64,000 nt of DNA from Centropus unirufus. Lineage: Eukaryota > Chordata > Aves > Cuculiformes > Centropidae. Of this stretch, positions 37,101 through 52,100 are shown one piece after another. The first letter of the stretch is position 1; each line of letters begins with the position of its first letter. Under the pieces are notes generated by a model. It ran no database searches and was not told the DNA's origin. It was given only the letters and a program-made list of their open reading frames with translations. The stretch is taken from positions 1,331,791 through 1,395,790 of the forward strand of contig VYZI01000043.1 in assembly GCA_013397695.1 (NCBI GenBank), written 5' to 3'. The translations under genes were made by a program, and so were the position numbers.

Positions 37101-40100
37101 AAGCACAAATACCATCACTCAATTACTGCAGAAATATTTTGGTTATCTTTCTAGACTTTTTAGCTCACTGTGCAGTCCCTCAAAGGGCCCCGGTCAAATG
37201 GAACTCCAAGAGGCAGTGGGTGCAGCAGATAGCATTTAGTGCTGCTCCTCCAAGTCCAAGGACCTACAGGACTAAGCTCCCTTTATCTCCTTATGCACCA
37301 CAGCAGTTAAGTGAAGTCAGGGAAGGCTCTTCCCCGAGGACATCAAAAGATCTGCTGAGTAATCTCTGAACGAAATAGGCAAGGTTAAAAGATGACTCTG
37401 AATTCCTTTATTTATTTGGGATAGCTCCTTTCCTATAGGCAGATCTCCACTGCAGTAAAGACATGAGAAGGCATCACTGCAGCAAACAATTTTTGTTCTT
37501 TCCTTTGTTGTTTTGCATCAGCCAGTAGAAGCAGAAATAAACCAATTGTTTTGGGAAACAGGCAGCTCTAGATGTTTCCTTGGGGGGGGGGCGGGGGTGT
37601 GGAGAAAGAGTTGTGCAAGGCTTTCTCCATGAACTTTGGCAAAAAAAAAAAGAGCCCAATGTTTGTCAAATGAAATCTCCTGAAAGCCATACACAGTAAT
37701 TGCAGACTGGTAGATCAGGTTAAAGAAAGTTTCTATTCTCCACTGAAGCTTTCTACATAAATTATCCTTGATGTAATTTGCAGGCCTGGTCATGACTTTT
37801 TTATCACTTCATGTAATGCTGTACTGCTGGTGAGGTCTTCACCACATCATGGAATGGTTTGCTCCAATGAGAGGAGAAAGGCTAGCAGCACGTGAGAAGG
37901 TGCTTGCTCCTTGGGCTTCAGACGCATGTTTAAAGCAGATATTGTCTATGACTTCTATTATCAGTCACAGAGACAAAATTCACTGCAAGATGCTAAGCAT
38001 TCAGTCAATGATCCCTCAATCACTTCTAATACACCCTGCTTTAATTTTATTTTTTTTTGTTTCACTGACTGTGGGAAAAAGTGGGTTTTTTTTCAGGAAA
38101 ACAAAGTTGCTTGAATATCGTATTCACTAACAAACAAAATAAAAATAGAAGTCTTAGCCTAGAAAAACAAAGGCTGAAAGGGATATAGGACTGATCTCTA
38201 AATAAATCAGGAGAGTAAACATCAGAAAAACAAATAAAGATATGTTCGGTACAAGAATAACAGGTGCAAGATTGCCATAAATAATCTAGAACTGCAAAAC
38301 AGCTTCTTGAGCCTTAGTTCTCAGATGTTAAAAAAAACTCCTGCAGGGAGTAGTAGGGGCAAAGCTTGACCAGCATCTTGCAAAAATCAGTTATTTTCTG
38401 CAGAAAATAACTGAGCACGTGCATAACTATCCATATCCATACATCCCCTTGTTCACGGACACCAGAAAACAGCCCATCACACACCTGTCAATATGCAGTG
38501 TCCAACCCCCTACCGAATAGTGCTGTGATCCAAACAAATATCATCTATGATGCAATGTAACAACTTCCAATAATGTTTATCATATTTAACTCAAAGCTAA
38601 TTTAAATAAAAATCAGAGGATAATGCTCATTAAGTCTTAGCCTTGTTTTGTGGGAGCTATTGTAAATGCCTGCAGACACCATTGTGAGTGAGTCTCCTTG
38701 AAAGTTTAAGACACTAACAAAATAAAAGCTTTAAGAGCGAAAAAAATAAGTTCTTGGACAAAATAATTTTCCATTTCTGGTTTGAAAGACCCACTGGTGG
38801 AAAACACCTACAGCAGAAGCACAAAGCTTCTTGGCCAAGCTCTGTTTCCTAGAGCAAAATCTACAGGTACAAACAGGGCTGATAATAAAAACCTTCATAA
38901 CTAGATGCTAGCTGGAAGTTTTAGCACATTTTGAAACCTCCAGCTTTAAAAACCTATTTGTGTTGCTCGAAGAGCACCAGGCAGCTCCAACACTGGAGAG
39001 GACTTGGCCTGTAGCAAGCAAAAGGCAAGGTCATCAATGAACAAACATACATGGGATTATTGCCCTCTGTGTTGACCTACATGTACTTTATTAATGCAAT
39101 ACAGTAACAGCTCTGCATCCAGGAATTTAAAAAAATTATGTATCTTACTTCAGTCTGATGTGTTACTTAAGTCTTTTTAAGGGAGAAAGGGCAATAACTA
39201 TTGGCCTAATTAAAGTAGTTCTATTCTGTCCAGCTGAAATGCATTACTGTATTCAAACTGAAACCTGGCCAATATATTTAGTGAAGTAAACCAAGAAAAC
39301 ATTAGTGGCAGTCAGCAGTCTCGTTCAGAAAATTATTTCTATAGCTTTGCAGCGCTCCACAGCCCTGACAACGTGCTGGGTTGTTTGAATGTCAGTATCT
39401 GACACCAAAGGGTGGCCTTCACTGTCCTGACAGCCTCATCTCCTGTGGCTTTGGGGCGCTTTCTGTAGGTCTCTAAGCCAAAAATTAAGCCTGATCCAAC
39501 TTATTTCATGAGATAAAAAAAAAAAAAAGCTGTCAAGACAGTATTCACTGCTTGTGTTCAGTGCTCCTGGTTCTGAATTCAGCAAAAAGAAAGAAACTGA
39601 GCAAAAGGGTTTAAGTTGCACAAGTACATGCCATAACCACAGGAGTAACAAGAGCAGGCAACACTGCATACATGGACATGTGGAAAAGTGGCAAGATTTG
39701 CTTCTCAAGTTTAGCTCTTGAAACAGCATTCTGTCCCTCAATTTGCTTTGAGCAAGACTGGCTTCAATGGGAAATGAGTAGCCTCTCCCACAAGCCACCA
39801 AACTCAAGTAAGGAGGCACAACACGACACAGGACAGGCAAATTTAGGTGGCCAGCTTGGCTTCTGCTCTTGTATACTTTTATGTCTTAATTCTAAATGTT
39901 TTAGACAACAGGGAGGTTGTTTTATTAAGAGCCACATACACTGGCAGTCCTCACATACATATGCACTAAGGTAATCAACTCCTAACAGCAGGGGCAAAGC
40001 TTGCCAAGTTATGTTCAGACTTTGGAAGCCATCCACGGAGTCATAACTGGAAGGCTTGTGTGAGGAAAGAGGCAGAGCAGCACCCCACAATGCAGATGAA

Positions 40101-43100
40101 TGACGTTACTGTAGTCAGTTGTGTCCCAAGGGGTATCACAGTCTGCTGTGCAACAGAAACAGGCTGGGGAAGTCTTCACTCATTCCTGTACTTACCAGAT
40201 TCATGAGCTGTTAGGTACCCTAAATGAAGCTTTTTTTTTGAAAAGAAGACAGAGTGGAAAAAAAACACCCAAGCATCTTAAATGGTGGCTGTGGTAAACA
40301 GATTTATATCCTTTATTGTGTTTCGTATTGCTTATTGATTTGGTTTGTTGTTGTTTATTTTTTTAAACCAGAATGATCACATTTCAGAAAAACAGAATTG
40401 AGGCTTTGTCTCCATCAGAGACTTGTCCTGAAGCATCAAAGTCCCTCCTATTCAAACCACTACCCCACTAAAGTTAGAGATGGCACCTTTAGACTGTGTT
40501 TCGTGCACAGACCATTCCCAAATGTACTCAATGCCCAAACCAATATCAGATATTCAATGCCTGCTCTGGTACACAGCAAAGTCCTAGTATATACTTAATT
40601 GCAACATGCAGAAGCTGAAGCTCCTGTTAATACTTGGTGGTGACAGCACATAGCTAATACCTGACCCCCCTAGACCTTTTCAGAGATGTTACAAAGTAAA
40701 ACATGATATACAGATAGCAAAGAACGCAGATAAATCCAATCTCCACCAGGAAATCAGTCTGGTTCACTAATCTGACAGAAGGAAAATAATAACTAGAGAA
40801 CCCATTTCAGAGACTTGAGGGCATGAGCTGACTCACTGACGGATCAGATAAACACCAAAGCCACCACAAAGCGACTGCAGAACACATGGGCTGCAAGAAG
40901 AGAACAGGAAGGAAAAGTAAAACAATCCTTCTGGTAGCAAGGGATTGTTAGCAGACCTCCCCTGCACCGGGAACATGGACACACACAATGCAGATGACAG
41001 GGCACGCCACATTTTTGCCCAACTTTAGCTCATGGTCCACTGAACACAGAGAAAGCCCCCAAGACTTCTGAGCAGCATCTTTTAAAGCCATTATTTCTAA
41101 GTGCTGGAGCAAAATCCTTCCTCCAGTCAAGTTAAACAAACAATGTTTTTGTCCCACGTGCCAGAGGCACACACCCCAACACAGGGACACCAATGGGTTC
41201 CACTAGCACCCATCCCTGGTGGGGTGAAGGTCCCAGGAGAGGAAGGAGTATGTCCTGTCATTAGAGCGGCACTTTCTTCAGGGACACAGGAAGTACTCCT
41301 CTCCCCGCAGATGGGCTGCAGAAGCCCCAAATAGCTCAAGTTACTGATGCATTGATTCAGATTAACTCCCTTATATTTTAAAAAAATGCCTTACGCTCAC
41401 AAAGGGATAAATTTCTGTCAGCTTACAATACTCTTCATCTTTTGACTTGTAACTGTGAGGCAGAAACATTTGCCTGATCCCTCAACACCAACGGCCTGTT
41501 TGGTAGCATCTGTTACATTTTCCCAATTTTTGCTTTCCAATAAAAATACCACCATGCCAGCAGCGTTGCTTGGAGGACCCTGACCAGAGCAAAAATCAAA
41601 TTTACCCCAGGATATCACGTTCAGAGTCCACTGCAGAAATTCCTGCCCATGCAAAGGCGGGACCCAATTCACTCATTAGCCAGAAGGTAACTGGTCATTA
41701 CTCAGCCACAGCACACTGAGGAAATAGAGAGACACGAAGTTCTGCATGTTGTAGCTGGGAGTCTGGATGTCTGGCCTTCACCACACCAGAATGCAGGTAG
41801 CGGCATGTGGGCAAGATATATTTAATAGATCCAAAACAAAGAGGAAGGATAAAACACCCTCCTTTCCCACCTCAGCCTAAAATATAGCTCTTCTCTCCTC
41901 AGTTTACCAGCTTGGAGTAGGTGACAGCCACATAAAGACACTTTGGGGAAGCTATATATAGGGCAAAGTGAACTCTTGCCCAGGAAGCTCTAGATCTAGG
42001 TCATCTTGCTTTTTCTGGGAGGTAGAAAAAACCCAAGTTACTCATTGAGCAAGAATACAATTTATAGAGGAAAACAAAGATTGCATGGAACAAAATTTTG
42101 TGTACATAGTACAGGTTTTTTTAATTTTTACTAAAGAAAATAAAACTAGTCATTAAACACTGCCTCCAAATACCTGACTCCATCTACTGTAAACCAAGAA
42201 ACCCACTATATAATGCACAAAAGGAATGGGCATTCTTTGGTTAACTTACTTTTGGTAGTTTAGCCACACAGTAAAATAAACTTAACTTCAGTTCTTAGAA
42301 ACTCCAGAGAGTTTTGTCTAAATTCAGACATGATGTAGACTCCCTCCTTGCACCTTACTTTATGTTCTTATAGATGACTGGCTAGAAGGATTATAGAAAA
42401 CCTAGAAGAGCTCCACATGTGTTATCCTATGGATCCACTTGGATGGATTAAGTGCCATGCTACCACTTCCAGGTGAAGGTGGGGTGGAAAAGCAACTGAG
42501 TATCTGGCTCAGGTTTGGGCCCAAGGCCATTATCTGACTCATTCCAACTGCCCAAGGGGACCTCGCCATCACAACCACTGCAGCATCAGCCAGATGCCAT
42601 TAGCTACGGAAGTTGGCCCCCATCAGGGCAGGCAGGAGTTTTCTTGGCTCTGGACAGACCTTAAGAGTCACACTACTTATGCAGTGTTCTTCTAGTTTCC
42701 AAACTGCAGATCCCTCAAACTTGTCAAGTGAAGGTGTGAACCCATGGTCTTAGTTTAGTGACTACAGACAGGATTTTATTAGCTCTTGCAAGCACTGTAA
42801 AAGCTGCCCACAGAGCCTCAGAGACCCAGGAACTAAAAGGTGAAAAGGCACTAAGTTAGGAAAGAACTAACAGTTAAATTGGTATTTTTGCTTGAATGTT
42901 AAAAGTTACGTTGTTTCCCTCCAAGAAAGCCAATATACTTTAAAGGATCCCATTCTCCACAGGACAGTCCACAACTGCCTCAAGACCTCCAAATGCATAG
43001 ACATGACACTACAGAACTCTGAAGCAAACACTAAAGCAATAACTTAGCCATATTTCGTAAGCTAAACTAAAGATAAATGGATGCAGCTGCAATACAAATC

Positions 43101-46100
43101 ATAATACCTAGACAGAAAACCACCAAGAGAAATCCCAAATATGAGAAACTGGCAATGGCAATTAAGCAACTATTATTACAGAGCATTAAATGAAGTATAT
43201 GGGTGTTAAAATATTATTTTCAGTTATTTTAACTAAATCTGAATTTAAAGCATTAGTTTGGCAATCTGAGCCTTTTTATACAATTTGCACTGCACACAGG
43301 AGTGAACTGCATTCTGTTAAGCAACAGCACAGACCAAACCAGTTTAACAGTCTGGTATGTCTGTAGTAAGGCAATGCTTCCACCTGTTTGCTCAAAACCT
43401 GACAGCAACTACTTCTCTTTCCAAACTTTAAATAAAACTAATTTATTCAGACAAAATAAATAGCATTCTCAATCTGTACTGCAAAATTATACTATGTCTG
43501 AATTGCAGATTTCAACAGCTGTGTTAATAATAATGGTGTGATTAACATTCCATGCACAGAACAAACTCTCTATCTGCCTTTCATTACAACAATGAATAGA
43601 AGTCAGACAGTCATCATCCCAGGGCAGTCATGCATTATACTGTCCCATAGATACTGAAATAATGGAATCTGGTGCACTTTGATCTCTTAGATAAGTCTCC
43701 TGCAGCTCTGAGGCAAGAGCACCCAGCTTCATCCAATTCTGCAGAGTTCACACACTGAGTCATAGACTTGTATCCCCCCCTCAAGATGCATCTTACGGGA
43801 ATAAATAAAGTCAGATAAATATTGCTCCATCTCCTTCTGGCTCGAGCCTGTACACAAATCATGTGTGTGTCTGAGCCACACAGAGCGCTGGTGAGGACTA
43901 CAGAGAAACCTTACAGACTCCACAGAGCCACTAAGATTGTAGAGCTGTGCTGTAGATGTGTTTCTGGGTTATATTCTAGTCTCACCTTTCTAAAAAAAAG
44001 TAGTTGTGTCATGACAAAGACTAGAAAGTGGCAGTATCTGGTAACTACAATGGGTTTAATCATGGCTGCAGGTTAGCAGATTGCTTTTGCCCAAAATAGC
44101 ACCGACTGAAGGTTTTTTAGCTTACCACTGGATATTCACAAGGCTTCATTAAGTTTATTAGTCATGAACCAGGCGTTTCCTTGATGCTTTTAGGACTCTC
44201 TTTGCAGTCCAAACTCTAATTGCACATGGGCTAGCTACAATCCCAAGATCTGGAAAACTCTCCATGTCAGCCAGCCAGGATTTGTCTTTGACTGAGGATC
44301 AAGCTGTCCCTGCACAGGCATTTTGCCTTGGAGTTCGTTGAATTGCTATATATGAGGACTGCATCTGAACTCTGCCTCTAGAAATACAAATTGCTCTGGG
44401 TGGGGAAAAGGCAGCCAGATCGAGGTCTCTCCGGTGTCCAAAAAAGTATGATCAAGGTTAAACAGGTTCCAGTATTGCAGGGATAATGGCCTGCACATTC
44501 ATCACTGCATGCTGGGGCTAAGGGAGGATCCGAATTTCCTGAGTCACAGTTTCTCCCATTCTTCCCACAGTTTCAGTCCTCCCCCAGACATCTCAGGTCT
44601 ACATCATCCCTAAACTAAACCTGTGGCTAAAAAGAGAGGCAGGATGAGTACTCTCAAAGGTCTGCCTGGTTTTTGATATGACGGTGCACGTGCCTGAAGC
44701 CGGGAGCATGCGTGAGCATTCTGGTGGATCAGCAGAAATGCCCTCTGCAATAAACCAGCTGGCTGTGAGCTGGCTGACGCAACTGCAGTCCAAAGGATGC
44801 ATCTTTTATCTCCTCCTCCAGTTGCTGCACATATCTGCTGTTTGTCCCTGTCGCGGCACATGGATTGGGGCCCAGCAGCCTTTATGCCACCAGCGTTGTG
44901 ACTTTCTTCAGTGATGAGAAACAGAGGCTGGCAGCTTCCTGTGGAGGACTGGTAAATAAAACAAGCACTCTCCCCAACTGTTTGGTCTTTTGGAAATAGT
45001 TTCATTAGTTCACAGCAAAGTCAGAGTTAATTTGCTTTAGTCTGTTCCATAGATTATTATCTCTTCAAAACATGAAAGTAGTTTATTCTGTGATTCAGAA
45101 AGCAAAGTCCAGATGCAGGGCCAGCAACAGCTGCTCCTCATAGAAAGGAACCAATGGAACAGACGGGAAACTGAAGAGCTTCCAAAGCACATGGTGGTCC
45201 TAGGTTTCGGGGAGGGACATATTGCTTGTTTGAATTGGCTCGCCTGAAAGAATGCACAATCTCCCAGCATAACAAAGATTCATCATCCTAATTAGGAAAG
45301 ATTTCTTATTACGATCTCCATGGCCTCTTCTTTCCTACTAATTGAGCATCTGGAACATGAGCTGCCAAATAAATGCTGAACTATCAGATTCCAAAACAGA
45401 TTTACGAGATTTATCTCTTCTGATAAAGCTTCCTCTCTACAGCAATAAGTTTGTCATAAATTCCTGCAGTTTTATTTTATAATGGAGGAATATTATTTTA
45501 CTAAAATCAAATTATCATGGAAGACTTTACAAACATGAATTAAATTACTAAGCATGCCTACACTAAAGATAAAGCTTATTACTCCTTTACTCGTCATTTT
45601 TCAGTGCAGAAATTAAAGCACAGCCCAGTTAAGCTATTTGCACAAAGTTATAAACAAAACAGAAGACTGAAATAAGAATGAGCGTGGCTTACACTAGGGC
45701 TGCTAGAGTGACTTTTCTGGGTAGGTTTTGTTTAGCTTTGGGGTCGGTTTCTGTTGTTGTTGAAGCCCATAGTACAGTTTTATCTGCCAAGAAGCTATAC
45801 GTGACTAACTCTGCTGGGACAGGTCGCTGCGGTGGCTGTCTCCCAAGAGGTTGGCAGAGCAAGACAGCATCTTTACAAAAAGATGTCCTACCTCTGGGAA
45901 GCAAGACACAGCTTCACTTGAGACCTTCACAATGTCAGGGCAAGTTTTTCTTGCAGTCTAAGTCAAGACTGAAGCTTGCTTTGTCTTTTAGTCAAAGAAT
46001 GGTGATTCTTCCTTTTCCCCTGAAGAGGTTTTGTTCTAACTCAGCCAAGACATCTCTAAAAACCTGCTTGTTTTGCAATTCTTTGATCTCTTAGGAACGG

Positions 46101-49100
46101 TTTCGTTAGCTCATAGGCAAGTCACAGCTGATCTGTTTCAGTCTGTCCCACAGACCATTATCTCTTCAAAATATAAATACATTTTTCTGTGTCTATGGGA
46201 GACACAGACATGTTACATTGTCCTACAATAAGGACAAGCACAAAGACTGGAAAACACAAGTCTCTCACAAGCAAGCAGCATTATTTTTAGTTTCTAGACC
46301 TTACATTCTGCACCCAGTTCGGCTACAACAGGGTCTGTAGAAGCGCTCATTAAGCTGAATTTCTTTCCCTGGTTCAAGTGATGAACAGGTACATAAGACA
46401 AGGATGGACCTCGTATAGCACCTTGATCCAGCTTAAGATATTTCATAGAATGGATTAGGTCAGCAGGGACCTTAAAGATCATCAATTTCCAATTCCTCCC
46501 TGCCATGAGCAGAGACACCTTCCAGCAGATCAGGTTGCTCCAAGCCCCATCCAGCGTGGCCTTGAACGTCTTTAGGGACGGGGCTTCGACGACTTCTCTG
46601 AGCAACCTAGGCCAGCATCTCACCATCCTCACAGTAAAAGAATTTCTTCCTAACATCTCAACTAAACCTCCCTTCTTTCAGCTTAAAACCATTACCCCAT
46701 GTCCTGTCCCTGTGCTCCCTGGTGAAGACCCCCTCCTCATCTTTCCTGTAAGCTACTTTGCATATTAGAAGAGTGCTGCTAAGGTCTCCCTGGAGCCTTC
46801 CATACTCCAGTTTAAACAACACCAACTCTCTCAGCCTGTCCTCATATGGAAGGTGCTCCAGCCCTCGAATCATCTTCATGGTCTTCTCAGGACTCACTCT
46901 TACAGATCCATGTAATTCCTGTACCAACTGAACTGAATGCAGGGCTCCAATGTGAAACAGCAAGCAGTACTCCATCAGTTGCGATTATAAACATACCTTC
47001 TTTTCAAAATTCCCTTTGGAAAATCTAGCCAAAATGGCGAGCAATAAATCTTTACCAATTGCCAACTCAACAATAATGAGCCAAGAAACCAGCTCTAGTT
47101 TTCAAAATAGAAAGATGGTAACAGAGAACTCAAACATCGGCACACACTTCCAATCTCCTCAGCCACATCCAACACATTTACAACCAATTAGAGTTAAAAA
47201 ACCCCATTTTACACAGGCAAAAAAAGAATTAAAATATTCATTGAAAACACTTTATCAATGGTTATTTTCAAGATTAAAGTTACCTAGCTCAGTGATACCA
47301 TCTGGCATCCTTTATTTCCAGGTTTGCATTCCTTCCTCTATTCTCCCCCTGCCCTCCAGCTTTCTTGAATAGCAAAATGGAAGATGGCACCAACCAGCAG
47401 CCAGCCTGGCAGGCGACACTGCAACCAGTATGCATTAAAAACAGGAAATACAGGTGCACAGTTTCTTCTGTTATCTACAAAGGAAGTCAGACTTAGCACC
47501 CTTGGGAAACTTCCTGTCTAGCACTGGTTACCAGCAATAACAAGTTCTCTAGAGAACTGTAAATTCTCTAAGCTCTTCAGACATGGAAGCAGTAAAAAGC
47601 ATCATAACCATTCCTTTGTTCACTAACCAAATAATCTTGATTGCTATTAGTATAGCATTCATTAGATATTTCATTACTGTCTGGATAAACAAATTGTATA
47701 TTCCTATGCTTTGCATACTGACTAATCTTTATCAGAACTGCACCATAAGACATGGAGAGCTTACAGGGTTTCTGAACGCAGACATCTCACTTGTATGATA
47801 ACTGTTTATCAGGAGTGACTTTATCACCGAGTGCTTGGTCTTCCACAATTAGATATATTATTCCAGAACACCATTAGAGCAGTTGTTCATTTCTAAGAAT
47901 GAGTTATACAACTCACAGCTTAAGCAACCATACTCTTGAAAAGAAGTGAAAACAGAACATCCCTGGCTTACTCTACCATTAATTATCCATGAAGCAAACA
48001 CTCAACTTCATCTCCTCTGTCACATTCTCTCCTCGCTGAAGCTGATGCCCACCTAGGGCAGCGCTGCCAGCACAGAGCAGCCAGCAACACAATGGGACAC
48101 TCTTGTAGGAAACCCTTTGAAGTTTCCACCAAACTGGAGCAGTATTGAAGTTCACATCCACAAATGCAACTTTAATTCATTCACCTCATCATTGAGATGT
48201 GGAGGTCAGGCAGAGAATAGGGCAAGACCTACACAGGCAATTTTTAAACACACTCTTTTCTCTTTCATTAAATTGAGCTTACTAGCTGGTTTGCCTTTTC
48301 TGATGGACAGCTTCCAGTGGGTAATGCTGTCCCATTGCATCTTTCCTCCTCTATGCTGTTCAAACACATGCAACACCAGAACTGTTGGTACAACCACTCA
48401 ATGTTAAATTACACCATGTTATACTACCGTAGCCTTCCTTCTTGTACAATGCTGGCAATCACAGATGATAAATCATCTCATTTGCAGCCCAAGAGACTTT
48501 TGTATGGACGTTTCTATAAAATAGTGCAAGTCCTGCATCAGAACTAATTTGGTTTGCAATTTTTAATGACATTAGTTAGCACACTTTTGAAAGCATGGTA
48601 TGAGCACACCATTGTAGTGTATTACTTTTGTCATGATGAGAGACTAAAAGCTTTATTTCTCTGTGGAGCAAAATACATCCAACACATGCATCCACAACAG
48701 GAGCAAATTCCACATAGAAATGCAGCAGATTATTTCAAGAAAAATGTTGTGACTGTTCAAATTGGGGACTTCTTCAGCATCTTGGATAAGCAAGACTCCA
48801 GGGCTGTACGCACAGCACTGCGCTCGAGCAGAGGGGATGCTGGAGAGTTACCAGGGACCTAGGGCACCGTGTTCACAGGCTGTTGTGCCACCTCCCTGAA
48901 CTGGGCACAAGAGAGCTGGATGAAGACAAGGATACAGGTGACACGCGATTAACAGAGAAAGCCCAAGGATGCTTCAGCACCAAGCTCGGTTTAAGAGAAA
49001 CCATGAGATATTCTAAATTGTGCTTTTGAAAGCTGCTATGCACAACAGCTTTTGGAAGATTATGGGAGTATAGCGTTGTTTTAAGCTCATGTTTGTGATA

Positions 49101-52100
49101 TCTCATCTCATTTTGTGCCCAGAGCCTAATCAAAGGAGTATCCAGGTCAAAAGGATTAATGCCTCAAAAAAAAAAATCCACTAGATCAACCAAAACATTT
49201 TATGTGGGCCTGTAAAATAGCACAGGGTGTTACCAGAGTGCACTAAGGATTTCTTCAGGTAAAAGGGTAACAATGTTTCATTAGTCTATCTGCCACATCA
49301 ACATATCAAACATGTTTTCATGAGTTCAATATCAATACCAAGAACTCGCATTTATTTCTCAGGCATTTTGCTTATTAATTTAGCAAGTAGTGTAACTTTT
49401 TTAGAAGGATGTAGTGTATTTTGCCCAGTTTAGAAACTTTTGAAGAAAATATGTATTCTGTACTTCACTGTAAAATTCCAAATTTCATAAACTGGCAAAT
49501 TTTTTCCTACAACTATCAAGGAACTATTTAAGAGAAATGGGAAACAAGGATTCAGAAAGGGTCACATCTGTTCTGCAAAACAAAGGCTTTGAGAAGAACT
49601 ATCAGAAGTAAGAGAAGCTAGAAAAAAAAACAGAAAACCTGCATGGAAAAACAGCAGAAGGCATATTGCCAACAGATGGCAAAGAAGTCACACACACAAA
49701 ATGAAAACAAACTTGAAAGCATACTCAATAAGAAAAAACAAAACCAAAACTAACTCTTTCCTAATGATAGATTCACTGGTTAAAAATGCAGTTGTAAGTG
49801 CTCAGCCCTTAGAAAGAAAGTTGCAATTTCTGGGTTCTAAAATGGAAGCATCCAAAATTAGCATCTGTCTATGAAAGTGTTGGTCCACTCTTGAAATCCC
49901 TTCCTTTACCCCGCCACAAAAACACATTCCTTTTTTGGTTGTTTTAATAATTTCCCATGTTTGCTGTTAAGCTTGATGCACTGGAAAATGCCTGATGCTG
50001 TCATGGACCACTTTCTCATTAACTCAGATAAAAGATGCCCCCACTCTGAAGCTTTCTGCTGTAGCTTGTAACACATACAGCCACAGAAAGAGAGGACATA
50101 GACAAGCATGTGCAGAACCTCTGAAGGGCAGGTATACTCCCCGTTACCCCATGCATCCAAACGGCCAATCCAGTTTTCAATCTCACTTTTGGAAGCAGGA
50201 ATTTCTCACAGGTGGTTCAATAGCACTCAATGACAAAAAAATATTTAACATGCAGTACTCAAATGATTATTGCATTTTGCAGTTAGAAATAAATGCTAAA
50301 TAAAAATTACTGCTAAGCAAGAATCCCGTGGCACAATCCTGTTGTAATAGAAAGAAGTATTTTAAGCATCAATACAGACTAGAAAACACTTCCTCCAATG
50401 GTCTATCTTCACCCAACAAGCTTCTCTCTCTTAGTTTGCATACCGTGCAAGATCTGTTCAGGAAGTTGACACATCATTGCTGCAAACCCATAGAGAAGCA
50501 AACATACCAGATTTTATTCTCTTCTGAAATAGGTCTGTTTTGCAGCTGAAATTTCCGTAGTTAAATTTAAACTGTCTCCCAGCTTCCCGCACACACTGCT
50601 AGTCACCACAAGCAAGTTCTCAAACTCATTCTATCCTTTTACTTGCTTTACTTCTGCAGGTCTATATATTTTCATACACACAATCATTCTGGTTAAGATA
50701 CCGCGACAGAAGTAATTATCACATGCAAGGACAAAACTCCAAAATTCCCATTTGTAACACCAAATCCAAGCTGCTACCTGAAAGTTAGAAGGACAGAGTG
50801 AAACCTATCATTAGCAAAACAGCAATAACAGCATAGAAAATTCTTCCCCTTCAGAGTCCATCTTGTACATCTCCTAAACCCAAAACAACCCAACATTATC
50901 AAGTGCATGAAATGCTTCACAACATCATAGGTAAGGCTTTTTTTTTTTTAACACAAACCACTGTGGTTCAACATCTGTGGAAGGAGCAGCTTTGAATTCT
51001 CACTATAGGAGATGCAAAATGCTACCTCAGGGTGAAGCTTTAAGAACTGCCAGGATCAGCCAAGGGGCTTTCAGGATGGCCAGTGATGTCCGAGACAGCC
51101 AAGTACCTGTGGGCACACCACCCAATGCTACGCAGCTTTATTTAAGCAAGGGAAGTTTTGCTATGAATATACATCTGTAACTTTATTTTTCTGTCTACCG
51201 TCTTCTCAGTGAAGCATCAGCATTTATGAACTAAAAGCTCTTCATCAAGAAAATAAAAAAAAATAAAGAGGAAGACTACTTATCTGGATTTTCATGTGGA
51301 AAAGGTCTACACAACACGCACACTTGATTTATGCCATGTTGTTTTCAAAGGGGAAAAAAACACCACCACAGGTCTTCCTAGAATCAGAGATGTCAATGCA
51401 ACAGCATGCACTTTGTACGTTGACTTGACAAAAATACAATGCATCTCTAAACCACATGGACAATCCAGGCTTCATTTAGAACACCACAACCTTTAAAAAA
51501 CTTAAATCTGCCACCAAGCGCTTTCTATTTATTGGACCTCAGCAGACATAGTTTAAAAGTTGGAAAAAAAAATTCCCTACATCAGGAAATTTATTCTGAC
51601 ACTAAGCTTCTGCACCCAAAGAACACAAAGCACTACACACTGCCAACCCGCACCAGTGCTGCTCCTCCGCACCAGCAAGGGCTGCTGCCTAGGGGGGTTT
51701 TCCTCAACACCTCAAGGGCTTCCCAACAGGGCTGCAATCCTCCAACGTCTTAAAACATTTGTAGATTACACATCTGCCCGCTTAAAGACTTCCTGCAATT
51801 TTGTTAATTATATGCCAAGGTCTGCAACTCCCGAATGACTTCCATCCCAGAAAAGGCACAGCTCTCAAGTCACCCTCCCCAGTTTGTGTCCCAACCGCCG
51901 TTTCTGTAGATTTAACTGGAACAAACATCCCATCCCCTCCGACAGGAAAACACTCCTAAACCTGACCCAAGCGTGCAGTTACATCACTTGAAAGGCATTG
52001 TTATCAGCGCAGCCCCACCACGGAGGGCTCCTCCAGGGCAACACACGTGTCCAGATTTGCGGGAGGACACCCCAAGGCGCAGACAAGTGCAACCCCAAGT

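Larger units (their letters stand above)
35651..46440 (-). other. RNF11 intron 1, middle segment B
   Basis: About 10.8 kb with no supported gene. It contains an A18 run near 36930-36947, a G10-C-G5 run near 37582-37597 (possible G-quadruplex), a perfect 28-bp palindrome plus E-box at 38387-38422, and two related segments of roughly 100 bp at 44981 and 46082. The 138-codon frame at 45678-46094 and the 131-codon frame at 44610-45005 are not recognisable proteins. Confidence 0.8.

Noticed and set aside
45678..46094. 138-codon + strand frame in RNF11 intron 1
   Set aside because: No recognisable domain, no splice or promoter evidence, ordinary intronic surroundings.
46186..46208. 9-bp inverted repeat TCTGTGTCT...AGACACAGA with 5-base loop
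   Set aside because: An inverted repeat this short with a small loop is expected a few times by chance in a window this size.
46294..46975. Two adjacent - strand frames of 120 and 105 codons that look protein-like
   Set aside because: They are the eroded 3' coding end and antisense UTR of a CR1 LINE, not a host gene.
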